DNA of 14,081 nt from CAYJAD01 sp964370305 (GCA_964370305.1 CAYJIU010000055.1:1-14081), one strand, 5' to 3'. Numbered from the stretch's first letter, positions 7,417-14,081 are shown. The notes: a model not told the origin generated them from the letters alone. Translations and numbers: made by a program.

Positions 7417-9549
7417 TTATTGCTTTAACCCAAGCAGGGTTTGGAGCATTTCATCAGCCGTGGTAATAAGCTTTGCAGCCGCAGTGTATGAATGTTGAAA
7501 TTTAATTAAATTGGCCATTTCTTCATCAAGGTTTACGCCAGAAACTGCTTGCTGTTGGGCATTTAAGTCGTTAGCTAGGGCAGTATTGTATTCAGCATTG
7601 GTATGGGCAGTACGAGTATCTGCGCCCACCTTAGAAACCAAGGTGCTATAATATTCAGAAATACTTTGATCACCGGTGGTGCGCCAAACTGTAGAAACTT
7701 GCACACTTTCAGTAAGCAAATTACCAATGCCGCTAGCTAGGGCATTATCCCCTGGGTTAACTTCATTACTACCGTTAACATAACCGGCAGCAATACGATT
7801 GTGATTTGAGTAAACATCAGTATTAACAGAAATATCTAAGGCACTATTGCCTTGAAAAAATGTCCCAATGCCAAGGGCTGCCATAAGGCCAGTGGTATCA
7901 GAGCCCATGGAAAATTCAAGGTCAGAGTTGGCAATTTCAATATTTAGAGTGCCATCAAGTATGCTTGCATTAAGAAAAGGATTACCGGCATCGTCTAAGA
8001 CTGTTGTATTAATGGCAGTCATCACATCTTCAAGGCTATGTTGAGCTGGGTCAAAGTCAGGTGTACCCGGAGTGATGGCTGAAAAATCAAGGTCTGAGCT
8101 GTTAATATGCGCGCCTGTTGCCTTATCATAAAAATGGAAATTAAGATTGCCTTCGGTCAACTTGTCAGCAAAGTGTAATCCGCTTTGTGGCGTGCCAAGG
8201 GCCATATCCATATCATAAACTCGCTCAGTACCAGACTGATAGGTAACATGCTCAAGGCCTGCACCTTGACTGTGTAAGCGGTTTACTTCCCATATAAGAG
8301 CCTCAGCAACGGCATCAAGTTCATCTTCATAGCGACCAATGTGCTCATCACGCACCGTGTAAGACGCGGTAATGGTACCACCGCTTAGGCGATCTTGGTT
8401 TTCTGTTCCGTCAAAATAAGTTTGGGGGGTAATATTATATGGGCCACGGGTAGGCTCAATCCAATATAAGCCACTTTTGGGCGTAATATTAAAGCGATCA
8501 CCTTCAATAAAACCATTGGCATCATCAAAGGATATATTGATATTATGTACTTTGATGGGATCAACTAATCCATCGCCGTCATGGTCAGTAACTTCAAAAA
8601 CAGATTCAGTACCGTCATCATTGCGTAGCCACGTCTTACCACCGTCTAAAGATACCCTAAAAGTTGGGTTAGCAGGGTCACCAATGACACCAGCATCGCC
8701 ACCGCTTAGCATTTCTACGGTGTATTCGCGTGCATCTGAACCATCAAAAACCACATTGCCAGCATAGGTGGACTCAGGTATTTTTTGACTTTCTGCTTGT
8801 GGGCCTTGCACTTCTAAGGAGAATGTTTCATGCCCTTGCACAAGGGGTAGGCCATTGGTTAGACGTATGGTTGTGGTATTGCCATCGCCGTATTCAATTT
8901 GAATATCCACAAGCTCAGCAAGCTCACGGGTGGCCATATCGCGCTTATCCAAAAGGTCATTGGGATTGCTGATGCCATCAATGGTATTTTGCGAAATTTG
9001 CTTATTTAAATCGGCAATACTTTCCACCAATTCATTAACTCTATCCACGTCAACATTAATGGATAAATCCATTTGATGGCGCACTTGCTCTAAATCTTCA
9101 ACAGTTTGGCGCATAAGCAGAGAAAGGTTGTCTGAGCGGGCAATAAGGTCTTGCCTATAGGCCGGGTCATCGGGATATAGGGAAAGATCTTGCCATGCTA
9201 GAAAAAATTCAGTTATGCTATCGCTAATACCAAGGCGATTTGATTCATTAAAAATGGTTTCCACACTGGTCATGGTGGTTGCTTGATGCTCCCAGCGTGA
9301 TGCCTGTGCAGATTTATCTAAAAATGATACTTCTATAAATTCATCAAAGCGGCGTAAAACTTGAACGGCATCAACACCCATACCTTGCGAGCCAGGCTTG
9401 CCGGTTAAGGCAAAAGCGTCTTCAAGCTGTACGTATTGGCGTGAATAACCTTCGGTATTTACGTTAGCAATATTATTACCGGTTACAGCAATAGTATTTT
9501 GTTGTGCATGTAGGGCCGATTGCCCAATACTAAATAGACCGTTTAACAT
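7417..9549 (-). CDS. flgK: Flagellar hook-associated protein FlgK (HAP1)
   Basis: FlgK is the first hook-filament junction protein, exported with the help of FlgN. The N-terminal rod/hook signature is at residues 1-45 (LFSIGQSALHAQQNTIAVTG, then NNIANVNTEGYSRQ). The C-terminal helix at about 660-710 has GVNLDEEMANLIKFQHSYTA and ends LQTLLGLKQ, as in other FlgK proteins. At 710 residues it is longer than enteric FlgK (about 550). The inserted domain at about 255-375 carries an Asp-box, SLDGGKTW (300-307), and a calcium-loop-like DHDGDGLVD (322-330, pattern DxDxDGxxD). Its ATG shares one base with the flgN stop (TAATG), and a ribosome site GGGAGG (9555-9560) lies within flgN, so translation is coupled. 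Confidence 0.96.
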   Translation of the reverse strand: MLNGLFSIGQSALHAQQNTIAVTGNNIANVNTEGYSRQYVQLEDAFALTGKPGSQGMGVDAVQVLRRFDEFIEVSFLDKSAQASRWEHQATTMTSVETIFNESNRLGISDSITEFFLAWQDLSLYPDDPAYRQDLIARSDNLSLLMRQTVEDLEQVRHQMDLSINVDVDRVNELVESIADLNKQISQNTIDGISNPNDLLDKRDMATRELAELVDIQIEYGDGNTTTIRLTNGLPLVQGHETFSLEVQGPQAESQKIPESTYAGNVVFDGSDAREYTVEMLSGGDAGVIGDPANPTFRVSLDGGKTWLRNDDGTESVFEVTDHDGDGLVDPIKVHNINISFDDANGFIEGDRFNITPKSGLYWIEPTRGPYNITPQTYFDGTENQDRLSGGTITASYTVRDEHIGRYEDELDAVAEALIWEVNRLHSQGAGLEHVTYQSGTERVYDMDMALGTPQSGLHFADKLTEGNLNFHFYDKATGAHINSSDLDFSAITPGTPDFDPAQHSLEDVMTAINTTVLDDAGNPFLNASILDGTLNIEIANSDLEFSMGSDTTGLMAALGIGTFFQGNSALDISVNTDVYSNHNRIAAGYVNGSNEVNPGDNALASGIGNLLTESVQVSTVWRTTGDQSISEYYSTLVSKVGADTRTAHTNAEYNTALANDLNAQQQAVSGVNLDEEMANLIKFQHSYTAAAKLITTADEMLQTLLGLKQ

Positions 9550-10016
9550 TATAGCCTCCCAGAAATAAGCGCGGCTTGGGGCTTATGTTTTGTGCCCATA
9601 TATCCACTTCTGCCGTAGGTTGGGGCAGGTTTTGGCACTATTTGATTGTGTAATTCCTGCATAAGGCGTTGGCTTTGGTCAAGTAAGGCCAGAGAAAGTG
9701 AGGCATTGCGCGAAGCATTGCGTGAGGCAGTTTGTTCACACTTATCAATGTCTTTATATAAATTGCGTATGGCATTGCCTTGCTCCTCGGGTAATAAGTC
9801 TGCATAATGCATGACTCTTCCACCATCAAGTAGGCGAATAATATATTCTTTTTCCGTGGCTAATTGGCGAACAAGCTCATGTATGCTAAATTCCAATGCT
9901 ACAACCTCTTCGGTTTTACGCTCACGCAAGGCTTTGTATTCTTCATCAATTAAGCCTATTAAAAGATTTAGGGCTTGTAGCTGACGGTTTAGGGTATTTT
10001 GAATACGTTCGTACAT
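9549..10016 (-). CDS. flgN: Flagellar export chaperone FlgN
   Basis: This is a 155-residue, mainly helical cytoplasmic protein. FlgN-type chaperones bind the C-terminal helices of FlgK and FlgL and deliver them to the export gate. The first 115 residues are predicted long helices (RQLQALNLLIGLIDEEYKAL, LEFSIHELVRQLATEKEYI), as in the FlgN family. The C-terminal 30 residues are a flexible tail ending ALISGRL. The direct overlap with flgK, its client, supports the call. The ribosome site AAAGGA (10024-10029) is 7 nt before the ATG. A sigma-54 type promoter lies about 60 nt upstream, so this is probably the first gene of its transcript. Confidence 0.88.
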   Translation of the reverse strand: MYERIQNTLNRQLQALNLLIGLIDEEYKALRERKTEEVVALEFSIHELVRQLATEKEYIIRLLDGGRVMHYADLLPEEQGNAIRNLYKDIDKCEQTASRNASRNASLSLALLDQSQRLMQELHNQIVPKPAPTYGRSGYMGTKHKPQAALISGRL

Positions 10017-10073
10017 GATATTGTCCTTTATGTTGGGGCAAGAAATGCCTGTTTTCCATATTTAACTAAAAAA

Positions 10074-10092
10074 ATGCAAAAATTATGCCCAA
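10074..10092 (-). promoter_or_regulatory. Sigma-54 (RpoN) type promoter upstream of flgN
   Basis: On the minus strand the sequence GGGCATAATTTTTGCAT fits the sigma-54 consensus TGGCAYR-N4-TTGCW at all positions but the first T. The -24 GG (10088-10089) and -12 GC (10076-10077) are separated by exactly 10 nt, as required. It starts right after the flgJ stop and would give a leader of about 50 nt before flgN. Sigma-54 control of middle or late flagellar genes is well established in many flagellated bacteria. Confidence 0.7.
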
Positions 10093-11376
10093 TTAACCTT
10101 CATCAATGGTTTTAAGCGGAATTATAGGTGTTTGCATGTTGGGCTGCACTGTAGTTTGGGCCACCTGACCAGCCACTGGGGCTGTATTTTGTCCACTTTG
10201 TGCAGGTGCAGTGGTACCCGCTTGCGTATTTGGTATATTAGAAACTTGTTGCCCGGTGGTTGCTTGGTTTGGAGCATAGTTATAGCTTGGTGTATTTTGT
10301 GTGCTCGTAGCTGCTTGTTCTGTTTTGGCTTGGTTTGCACCATAGGCATAGGTTGGCACATTAAGAGTGCGAATCATGGGTTGACCAGAGGTTAAAAGTT
10401 GCTTGGTCTTCTTGCTGCGTGAAGATTGCTCATTAGGTGGAATGTTAGTGGTGTAGGTTGTGCGTATAACGTGGGGTTGGGTATTTTCCATAGGTTGCCC
10501 GCCAATTTGTGATTGCAAAAGGGCAGCACCAGTGGCCCCTACAGAGCCAGGTTGAGCAAAGACGTTTTGAGCTTGTAAAGCATGCCCACCAATGGGTGAA
10601 CTTTGTGCCGGCATCACCCCATGTAATGGAGGCTGGTTAGTGGCGGTAAGCTGAGCTTGTCTTGCTAGTTCGGGCCCAGTAAGTGTATTATTGGCTAAAA
10701 CTTGTTGCCCTGATTGCTTAGCCATGAGGTTTGATAAGTATTGCTGTACCAGTGGCGCATTGGGGCTTGCACTAGCTTGCGTACCAACTTGATTATTGTT
10801 TGGGGCATGGCTCTGGGCCACATGGGCCCCAGCTTTCATATCTGGATTATTGCCCGTAGTTGGCGCAGCACCGTCATAAATATCCGTGGCTACATTGGCT
10901 GAAGGCATGCCTTGGCTTTTGGTAATGCTAGCACTATTATCGGCAATCATGCTTTTTTCTGGCATGAGCGGAGTTGCTGCCACTTCAAAACCCCTGCCCT
11001 TACCCACTGTATCAGCGGTGGCACGACTTGCTGAAACTAAGTTTTTTGAAAGTTGGTCATACATCATCTCAGCAAGGCCAATGCCGCCAGAAGACGCCAT
11101 TTTCTTTGATAATTCTTGGTCATACATGCTTTGCCAAAATTTTTCTTCACGCCCAACTAAGGGGTTTTCTTGAGGTAGTGTAGCACGCATTTGTTGCCAC
11201 ATTTTTTGGATAAAAATGGACTCAAAGCCTTCACAAGCTTCGCGTAACTTTTTTTCCTTTTCGGCATCGCTCATATTGCTCTTGTTTAATGCCGTTACTT
11301 GATTTTGCTTAAGCTCCATATCCTGAGCTTGCATTTGCCCCTTGGTTTGGAACATATTTAAGGTGCTAACTGACAT
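10093..11376 (-). CDS. flgJ: FlgJ-type rod-binding protein with long low-complexity tail
   Basis: Residues about 40-112 form the rod-binding domain found in FlgJ (EKKLREACEGFESIFIQKMW, GREEKFWQSMYDQELSKKMA, then GGIGLAEMMYDQL). This domain acts as a cap for assembly of the periplasmic rod. The peptidoglycan-hydrolase domain of enteric FlgJ is absent. Instead residues 120-427 are a Gln/Thr/Ala/Asn/Pro-rich tail with no fold I can recognise and with a near-tandem repeat, PTYAYGANQAKTEQ (341-354) and PSYNYAPNQATTGQ (363-376). No signal peptide is present, as expected for export by the flagellar apparatus. It begins one base after the flgI stop with a strong ribosome site GGAGGT (11385-11390). 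Another protein must open the peptidoglycan. Confidence 0.88.
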   Translation of the reverse strand: MSVSTLNMFQTKGQMQAQDMELKQNQVTALNKSNMSDAEKEKKLREACEGFESIFIQKMWQQMRATLPQENPLVGREEKFWQSMYDQELSKKMASSGGIGLAEMMYDQLSKNLVSASRATADTVGKGRGFEVAATPLMPEKSMIADNSASITKSQGMPSANVATDIYDGAAPTTGNNPDMKAGAHVAQSHAPNNNQVGTQASASPNAPLVQQYLSNLMAKQSGQQVLANNTLTGPELARQAQLTATNQPPLHGVMPAQSSPIGGHALQAQNVFAQPGSVGATGAALLQSQIGGQPMENTQPHVIRTTYTTNIPPNEQSSRSKKTKQLLTSGQPMIRTLNVPTYAYGANQAKTEQAATSTQNTPSYNYAPNQATTGQQVSNIPNTQAGTTAPAQSGQNTAPVAGQVAQTTVQPNMQTPIIPLKTIDEG

Positions 11377-11377
11377 A

Positions 11378-12502
11378 TTAAATTACCTCCAAGTCCGCAT
11401 GTAATGCGCCAGATACTTGTAGCGTGCGCAATATGGAAATAAGGTCGCGCGGAGTGGCACCAATGGCATTTAAGCCATCGACTAGCTCTTGTAGTGTTGC
11501 GCCTTCCACCATCATCAGGCGGCGGTTTTCTTCTCGCACATTGACGGCTGTTTCTGGAGAAACCACAGTTTGACCTTGTGAAAATGGGCCGGGTTGAGAA
11601 ACTTGTTCAGTTTCTTGCACAGTAATTTGCAGATTGCCATGGGCTACAGCAGTTTGTGAAATACGCACATTACGCCCAAGCACTACGGTTCCTGTTTTTT
11701 CATCAACCACCACCTTGGCCGGTGCGTCTGGTGTAATTTCAATATTTTCTAGCGATGCCATAAGTGGCACCATATTATTTTTGTATTGTGGAGGAATAGC
11801 AATTTCAACGGTGGATGCGTCAGTGGCTTTGGAAAATGGGCCACCCATGGCTGCATTAAGCTTTTCAGCAATATTTTGACTTGTGCTAAAGTCAGCGGTG
11901 CGCATATTGAGGGTTAGGCTATCTTGATCGTTAAATTCAAAAGGTATGCCGCGCTCTACAATACCACCACCGGGGATGACGCCTACGGTAGTAATATTTT
12001 TTTGAGTATTGGCAGCAGCTCCACCGGCAGAAAAACCACCCACAGTTAAGGAACCTTGCGCTAGCATATAGGTTTTGCCATCTACGCCCTTTAATGATGT
12101 TTGCAATAATACCCCACCAAGAAGCGATGTAGCATCGCCCACAGACGATATGGTGACGTCTAGGCGCGTACCGGGCTTTGCAGAAATAGGCATGCGCGCT
12201 GTGACCATAACTGAGGCCACGTTTTTAACCTTGAGCTCACTGGCATCAACTCCAACCCCCATTTTATCCATCATATTGGCAATGGATGAAGTGGTGAAAA
12301 CAGATCCGGTTTTATCGCCAGTTCCGCTAAGACCTACCACAAGCCCATAGCCTATGAGTTGGTTATCACGCACACCAGAAAATGTGGCTATATCTTTAAT
12401 ACGCACAGCATGCGCAGGTGCTGCCAAACAAAGAATTAAGGCTGCAGCCACAAAAATCTTCGCTATCAAAATGCTTATATAAGTGCTACGAGTCAAAAAC
12501 AT
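11378..12502 (-). CDS. flgI: Flagellar P-ring protein FlgI
   Basis: This 374-residue periplasmic protein forms the P-ring around the rod in the peptidoglycan layer. A clear Sec signal peptide covers residues 1-32 (hydrophobic core FVAAALILCLAAP, cleavage after AHA), and the mature protein starts VRIKDIATFSGVRDNQLIGY, the family's hallmark. GLVVGLSGTGDKTGS, the VMVTARMP segment, and the C-terminal TLQELVDGLNAIGATPRDLI are all present. The length is typical. Genes usually found just upstream (flgF, flgG, flgA, flgH) are not on this side of the cluster within the window. The ribosome site AAGGAG is 7-8 nt from the ATG and can pair with an upstream TCTCCT. Confidence 0.97.
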   Translation of the reverse strand: MFLTRSTYISILIAKIFVAAALILCLAAPAHAVRIKDIATFSGVRDNQLIGYGLVVGLSGTGDKTGSVFTTSSIANMMDKMGVGVDASELKVKNVASVMVTARMPISAKPGTRLDVTISSVGDATSLLGGVLLQTSLKGVDGKTYMLAQGSLTVGGFSAGGAAANTQKNITTVGVIPGGGIVERGIPFEFNDQDSLTLNMRTADFSTSQNIAEKLNAAMGGPFSKATDASTVEIAIPPQYKNNMVPLMASLENIEITPDAPAKVVVDEKTGTVVLGRNVRISQTAVAHGNLQITVQETEQVSQPGPFSQGQTVVSPETAVNVREENRRLMMVEGATLQELVDGLNAIGATPRDLISILRTLQVSGALHADLEVI

Positions 12503-12540
12503 GACGTTTTCTCCTTTCAGGGGTTTCCTTGAGGAGAGCT
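12503..12540 (-). promoter_or_regulatory. flgI leader with a hairpin that can hide the ribosome site
   Basis: On the minus strand TCTCCT (12532-12537) is complementary to AGGAGA (12510-12515), which is the flgI Shine-Dalgarno sequence. The loop between them contains another GGA (CAAGGAAAC). A 6-bp stem is short, so this is a suggestion. It resembles leaders in which a protein binding GGA motifs, such as CsrA, controls access to the ribosome site. No convincing sigma-70 or sigma-54 promoter was found upstream. Confidence 0.4.
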
Positions 12541-12717
12541 ATGCACAAAGTATTCCACAATGATGGAAGCTTATGTAGTTTGCTGTAATATAAGAAATAT
12601 TTTTATTTATATGGGATGAGGTAGGCTGGTGTCTTTAGTGGCAATCCAATATGCTACAGATTACCGCTAAATTATTATTACAACTTTCTGAATTATAATT
12701 CTTTGCAAAATTCTTTT

Positions 12718-12776
12718 ATGGATTGCTTCGTCGCCCCTCATTCTTCGTAGCTTATCGCAGCGACGAAGCAATCCAT
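12718..12776. repeat. Perfect 17-bp palindromic repeat in the flgI / selenoprotein intergenic region
   Basis: ATGGATTGCTTCGTCGC (12718-12734) is the exact reverse complement of 12760-12776, with a 25-nt loop. An outer inverted repeat, 12683-12694 with 12792-12803, matches at 11 of 12 positions, so the whole 120 bp can fold. Motifs like GATTGCTTCGTCGC resemble short palindromic elements known from several bacterial groups; that comparison is from memory. It has no T-run and does not look like a simple terminator, though it lies 47 nt past the end of the selenoprotein gene. Confidence 0.75.
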
Positions 12777-12823
12777 TTGATTGATATTTCTAACTCAGAA
12801 AGTCGCACACAAACATATAAACT

Positions 12824-13375
12824 TTATGTGGCCACTGCTAATAATTCCTCATTGCTGAGTCGTGCTGTGTGGTCTGGGTTTGAGTACATGAATGTTACAG
12901 TGCCGGATGCATCCAAAACATAAACCGCTGGCACTGGTAAATTATGGTGCTTTTCGCCGGATGCTTTTTCAAGGTCAATTTTAAATTTTTCAAGGTATAA
13001 GGCAACGGTTTCATCGTCCATGTGGAAGGCTAGGCCAAACTTTTCGGCAAGTTCGACGGAGCTATCAGAAAACAAGGGGAAGTTAAGTTTTCTACTGCTA
13101 TGTGTAGCTTGCAGACCATCCATAAGGTCTGGGCAAATACCAATAACTTCATAACCTCTTTCTTGTAGAGTTGGGAGGATATTGTTTATTCCCGCTAACT
13201 GCGTGAGGCAAAAACGTCACCAGTCGCCACGATAAAAAATTACTATGCTTGCTTTGTCGTTTAGTACACGCTTTAGGGTTGTTTGTTGTCCTTTCATGGC
13301 CACTAAAGGCCCATCAGGTGCCATGCTACCAACAGCTAGAGGGGTGATTTGATCTGCAGATGCTGCTATTGCCAT
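12824..13375 (-). CDS. Peroxiredoxin-like selenoprotein (in-frame TGA read as selenocysteine)
   Basis: Read through one TGA, this is a 183-residue thioredoxin-fold protein of the AhpC/TSA peroxiredoxin-like family, expected to reduce peroxides in the cytoplasm. The family motif FYRGGWCPYC appears as FYRGDW-U-RFC: the TGA (13217-13219, residue 53) replaces the catalytic cysteine and C56 is kept, giving UxxC. Homology continues unbroken on both sides, from SIVIFYRG through LQERGYEVIGICPD, NFPLFSDSSVELAEKFGLAF, and LPVPAVYVLDASGTV. The ATG at 13375 has a strong ribosome site AGGAGGT (13382-13388) and a near-consensus promoter. A plausible SECIS hairpin follows the TGA. If selenocysteine were not inserted, only a 52-residue fragment would be made. 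A recent nonsense mutation is the alternative, but it would have to fall on exactly this codon. Sec genes (selA-D) must lie elsewhere. Confidence 0.88.
13184..13219 (-). promoter_or_regulatory. UGA codon and SECIS-like hairpin of the selenoprotein mRNA
   Basis: Counting from the base after UGA, the upper stem CGC (14-16) pairs with GCG (22-24) around the loop AGUUA, with G at the second loop position 18 nt from the UGA. Below it CC pairs with GG (9-10 with 25-26) across a three-base bulge, then UU with AA, and GUUU (2-5) with AAAC (30-33). A bacterial SECIS needs a small apical loop with an early G about 16-37 nt past the UGA, and this meets that rule. SelB binding is inferred. Confidence 0.65.
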
Positions 13376-13408
13376 TTTACTACCTCCTAGGGTTTATTTT
13401 TATGTATT

Positions 13409-13436
13409 AATCCTGCACAGCTTATTATACAGGATT
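13409..13436. promoter_or_regulatory. Inverted repeat over the -10 element, possible operator
   Basis: AATCCTG (13409-13415) and CAGGATT (13430-13436) are exact inverted repeats with 14 bp between. One arm lies in the promoter spacer and the other just downstream of the -10, so a bound dimer would cover the -10. This suggests repression, perhaps by a redox or metal-sensing regulator; the regulator is not identified. A T-run follows on the plus strand, but no plus-strand gene needs a terminator here. Confidence 0.5.
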
Positions 13437-13452
13437 TTTTATTGTTTGTTAA
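13424..13452 (-). promoter_or_regulatory. Sigma-70 type promoter of the selenoprotein gene
   Basis: On the minus strand TTAACA (13447-13452) and TATAAT (13424-13429) are separated by exactly 17 bp. The -10 is perfect and the -35 has five of six consensus bases. The start codon lies about 48 nt downstream of the -10, leaving a leader of about 40 nt. Confidence 0.8.
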
Positions 13453-13571
13453 GCTTTGCATGCCTGCCACATGTTTACAGTTGAAAAATAAGCTCATCTG
13501 CACAAATAAAAATTACAGAATTATTTTTTATTCATATTTTGCCTGCGCAGAGGTTTCAAGTTAGGTTATTT

Positions 13572-14081
13572 TTAAGCTTGGCCCTCTTTGCCTTCGGGCA
13601 TGGTTAAGTTAGAATGCATTTGTAAACGCCATTCTTTGACTTCATCAGTGGCTCGCCACTGGGAGAAAAAGTTTTTCCACGCACCAAAGTCTAGAAATCC
13701 TTCATCTAATTGGTCTTCATGGCTTTGTACCCAAGTGTTAAATAGCTGTAATTCTATTTGAAATGTGCTGCTATCAAAGACCATATCACTCATGTTTTGA
13801 GGTATGACTTTACCATCAATCTCAGTTACCACAAAGGTGCAAACGGCAGTGCGCGAGGAGTCAAAGGTTAATTCCTTCCCATTTAGCAATTCTGCCAAGG
13901 GTAAAAGGTTTGGATAAAGCTCTGTTATGCGTGCCATGCCTTGCTCCGGTACTGAGAGGAATAGAGCATCTTTTTGTTCTGGCTTTTCGCTAATAAAGTA
14001 AAAACGCAACCAATTTTCAAACATGACGGCTTCTAAAATGGTTTCTACAGCCTTGGCAAAGGTTTCTGATTGTTGTGACAT
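13572..14081 (-). CDS. Conserved-looking hypothetical protein, 169 residues
   Basis: I do not recognise this protein. It is acidic and probably cytoplasmic: there is no signal peptide or membrane segment. The N-terminal third looks helical (FAKAVETILEAVMFENWLRF), the middle mixes strands and helices (AVCTFVVTEIDGKVIPQNMS), and the C-terminal part is rich in Trp and Phe (FGAWKNFFSQWRATDEVKEW). The ATG is the last complete codon in the window, so its ribosome site is not visible and a longer start upstream is possible. Codon use resembles its neighbours. It is co-directional with the selenoprotein gene but about 200 bp upstream of it, and that gene has its own promoter, so the two need not be linked in function. 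The gap 13453-13571 is AT-rich and holds no clear terminator or gene. Confidence 0.75.
   Translation of the reverse strand: MSQQSETFAKAVETILEAVMFENWLRFYFISEKPEQKDALFLSVPEQGMARITELYPNLLPLAELLNGKELTFDSSRTAVCTFVVTEIDGKVIPQNMSDMVFDSSTFQIELQLFNTWVQSHEDQLDEGFLDFGAWKNFFSQWRATDEVKEWRLQMHSNLTMPEGKEGQA

Noticed and set aside
12723..12923. 66-codon plus-strand open frame
   Set aside because: It covers the palindrome and the antisense of the selenoprotein 3' end; no supporting signals.
12824..13123. Separate 99-residue protein starting at an internal ATG
   Set aside because: It is the C-terminal part of the peroxiredoxin-like protein; homology continues upstream in the same frame through the TGA, and there is a proper start with AGGAGGT at 13375.
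12824..13375. Pseudogene by nonsense mutation
   Set aside because: The only stop lies precisely on the catalytic cysteine codon, the rest of the frame is intact, and promoter, ribosome site and a SECIS-like hairpin are present. It is not excluded, only less likely.
13409..13440. Intrinsic terminator on the plus strand (inverted repeat plus T-run)
   Set aside because: There is no plus-strand gene upstream that needs it, the stem is 7 bp with a 14-nt loop, and the repeat overlays a near-consensus minus-strand promoter.
1..14081. Insertion sequence, prophage, defence system or CRISPR array
   Set aside because: No transposase, integrase, phage, Cas or recognised defence gene and no regularly spaced direct repeats were found; the repeats present are short palindromic elements.

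Overview
The window looks like the chromosome of a low-GC member of the Desulfovibrionaceae or a close relative (Thermodesulfobacteriota). This is inferred from the flagellar gene order flgI-flgJ-flgN-flgK-flgL-csrA-fliW, the very long FlgK and FlgL proteins, a regulator/acyl-CoA ligase pair, and an apparent selenoprotein. No rRNA, tRNA, CRISPR array or transposase gene was seen.

Layout. Positions 1-275 are non-coding and full of palindromes, including 20-bp inverted repeats at 1-20 and 212-231. The plus strand then carries an XRE-cupin regulator (582-1151), an AMP-forming acyl-CoA ligase (1172-2872), a small exported protein whose signal-peptide region is interrupted in frame by a palindromic repeat (2856-3533), and a ten-helix EamA-type transporter (3539-4468). 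A hairpin at 4520-4548 closes this block and the convergent one.

The minus strand, read from 12502 down to 4550, is a flagellar cluster. FlgI is the P-ring and FlgJ the rod-binding protein. FlgN is the chaperone for the hook-filament junction proteins FlgK and FlgL. CsrA and FliW form the regulatory pair that links flagellin level to translation. A good sigma-54 type promoter lies between flgJ and flgN, so flgN-flgK-flgL-csrA-fliW can probably be transcribed on its own. A second copy of the palindromic repeat fills almost all of the flgK-flgL gap.

At the right end, also on the minus strand, is a peroxiredoxin-like gene (12824-13375). It has an in-frame TGA exactly where the family has its catalytic cysteine (U53-R-F-C56), followed by a SECIS-like hairpin and preceded by a near-consensus promoter. 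It is best read as a selenocysteine-containing peroxiredoxin that ordinary gene calling would truncate to 99 residues. The last gene (13572-14081) encodes a 169-residue protein I do not recognise.

The strongest points for follow-up are the selenoprotein, the dispersed multi-hairpin repeat (two copies, one inserted in frame in a gene, with a hairpin whose two arms have changed together), the sigma-54 promoter, and the Asp-box motifs in the hook-associated proteins.
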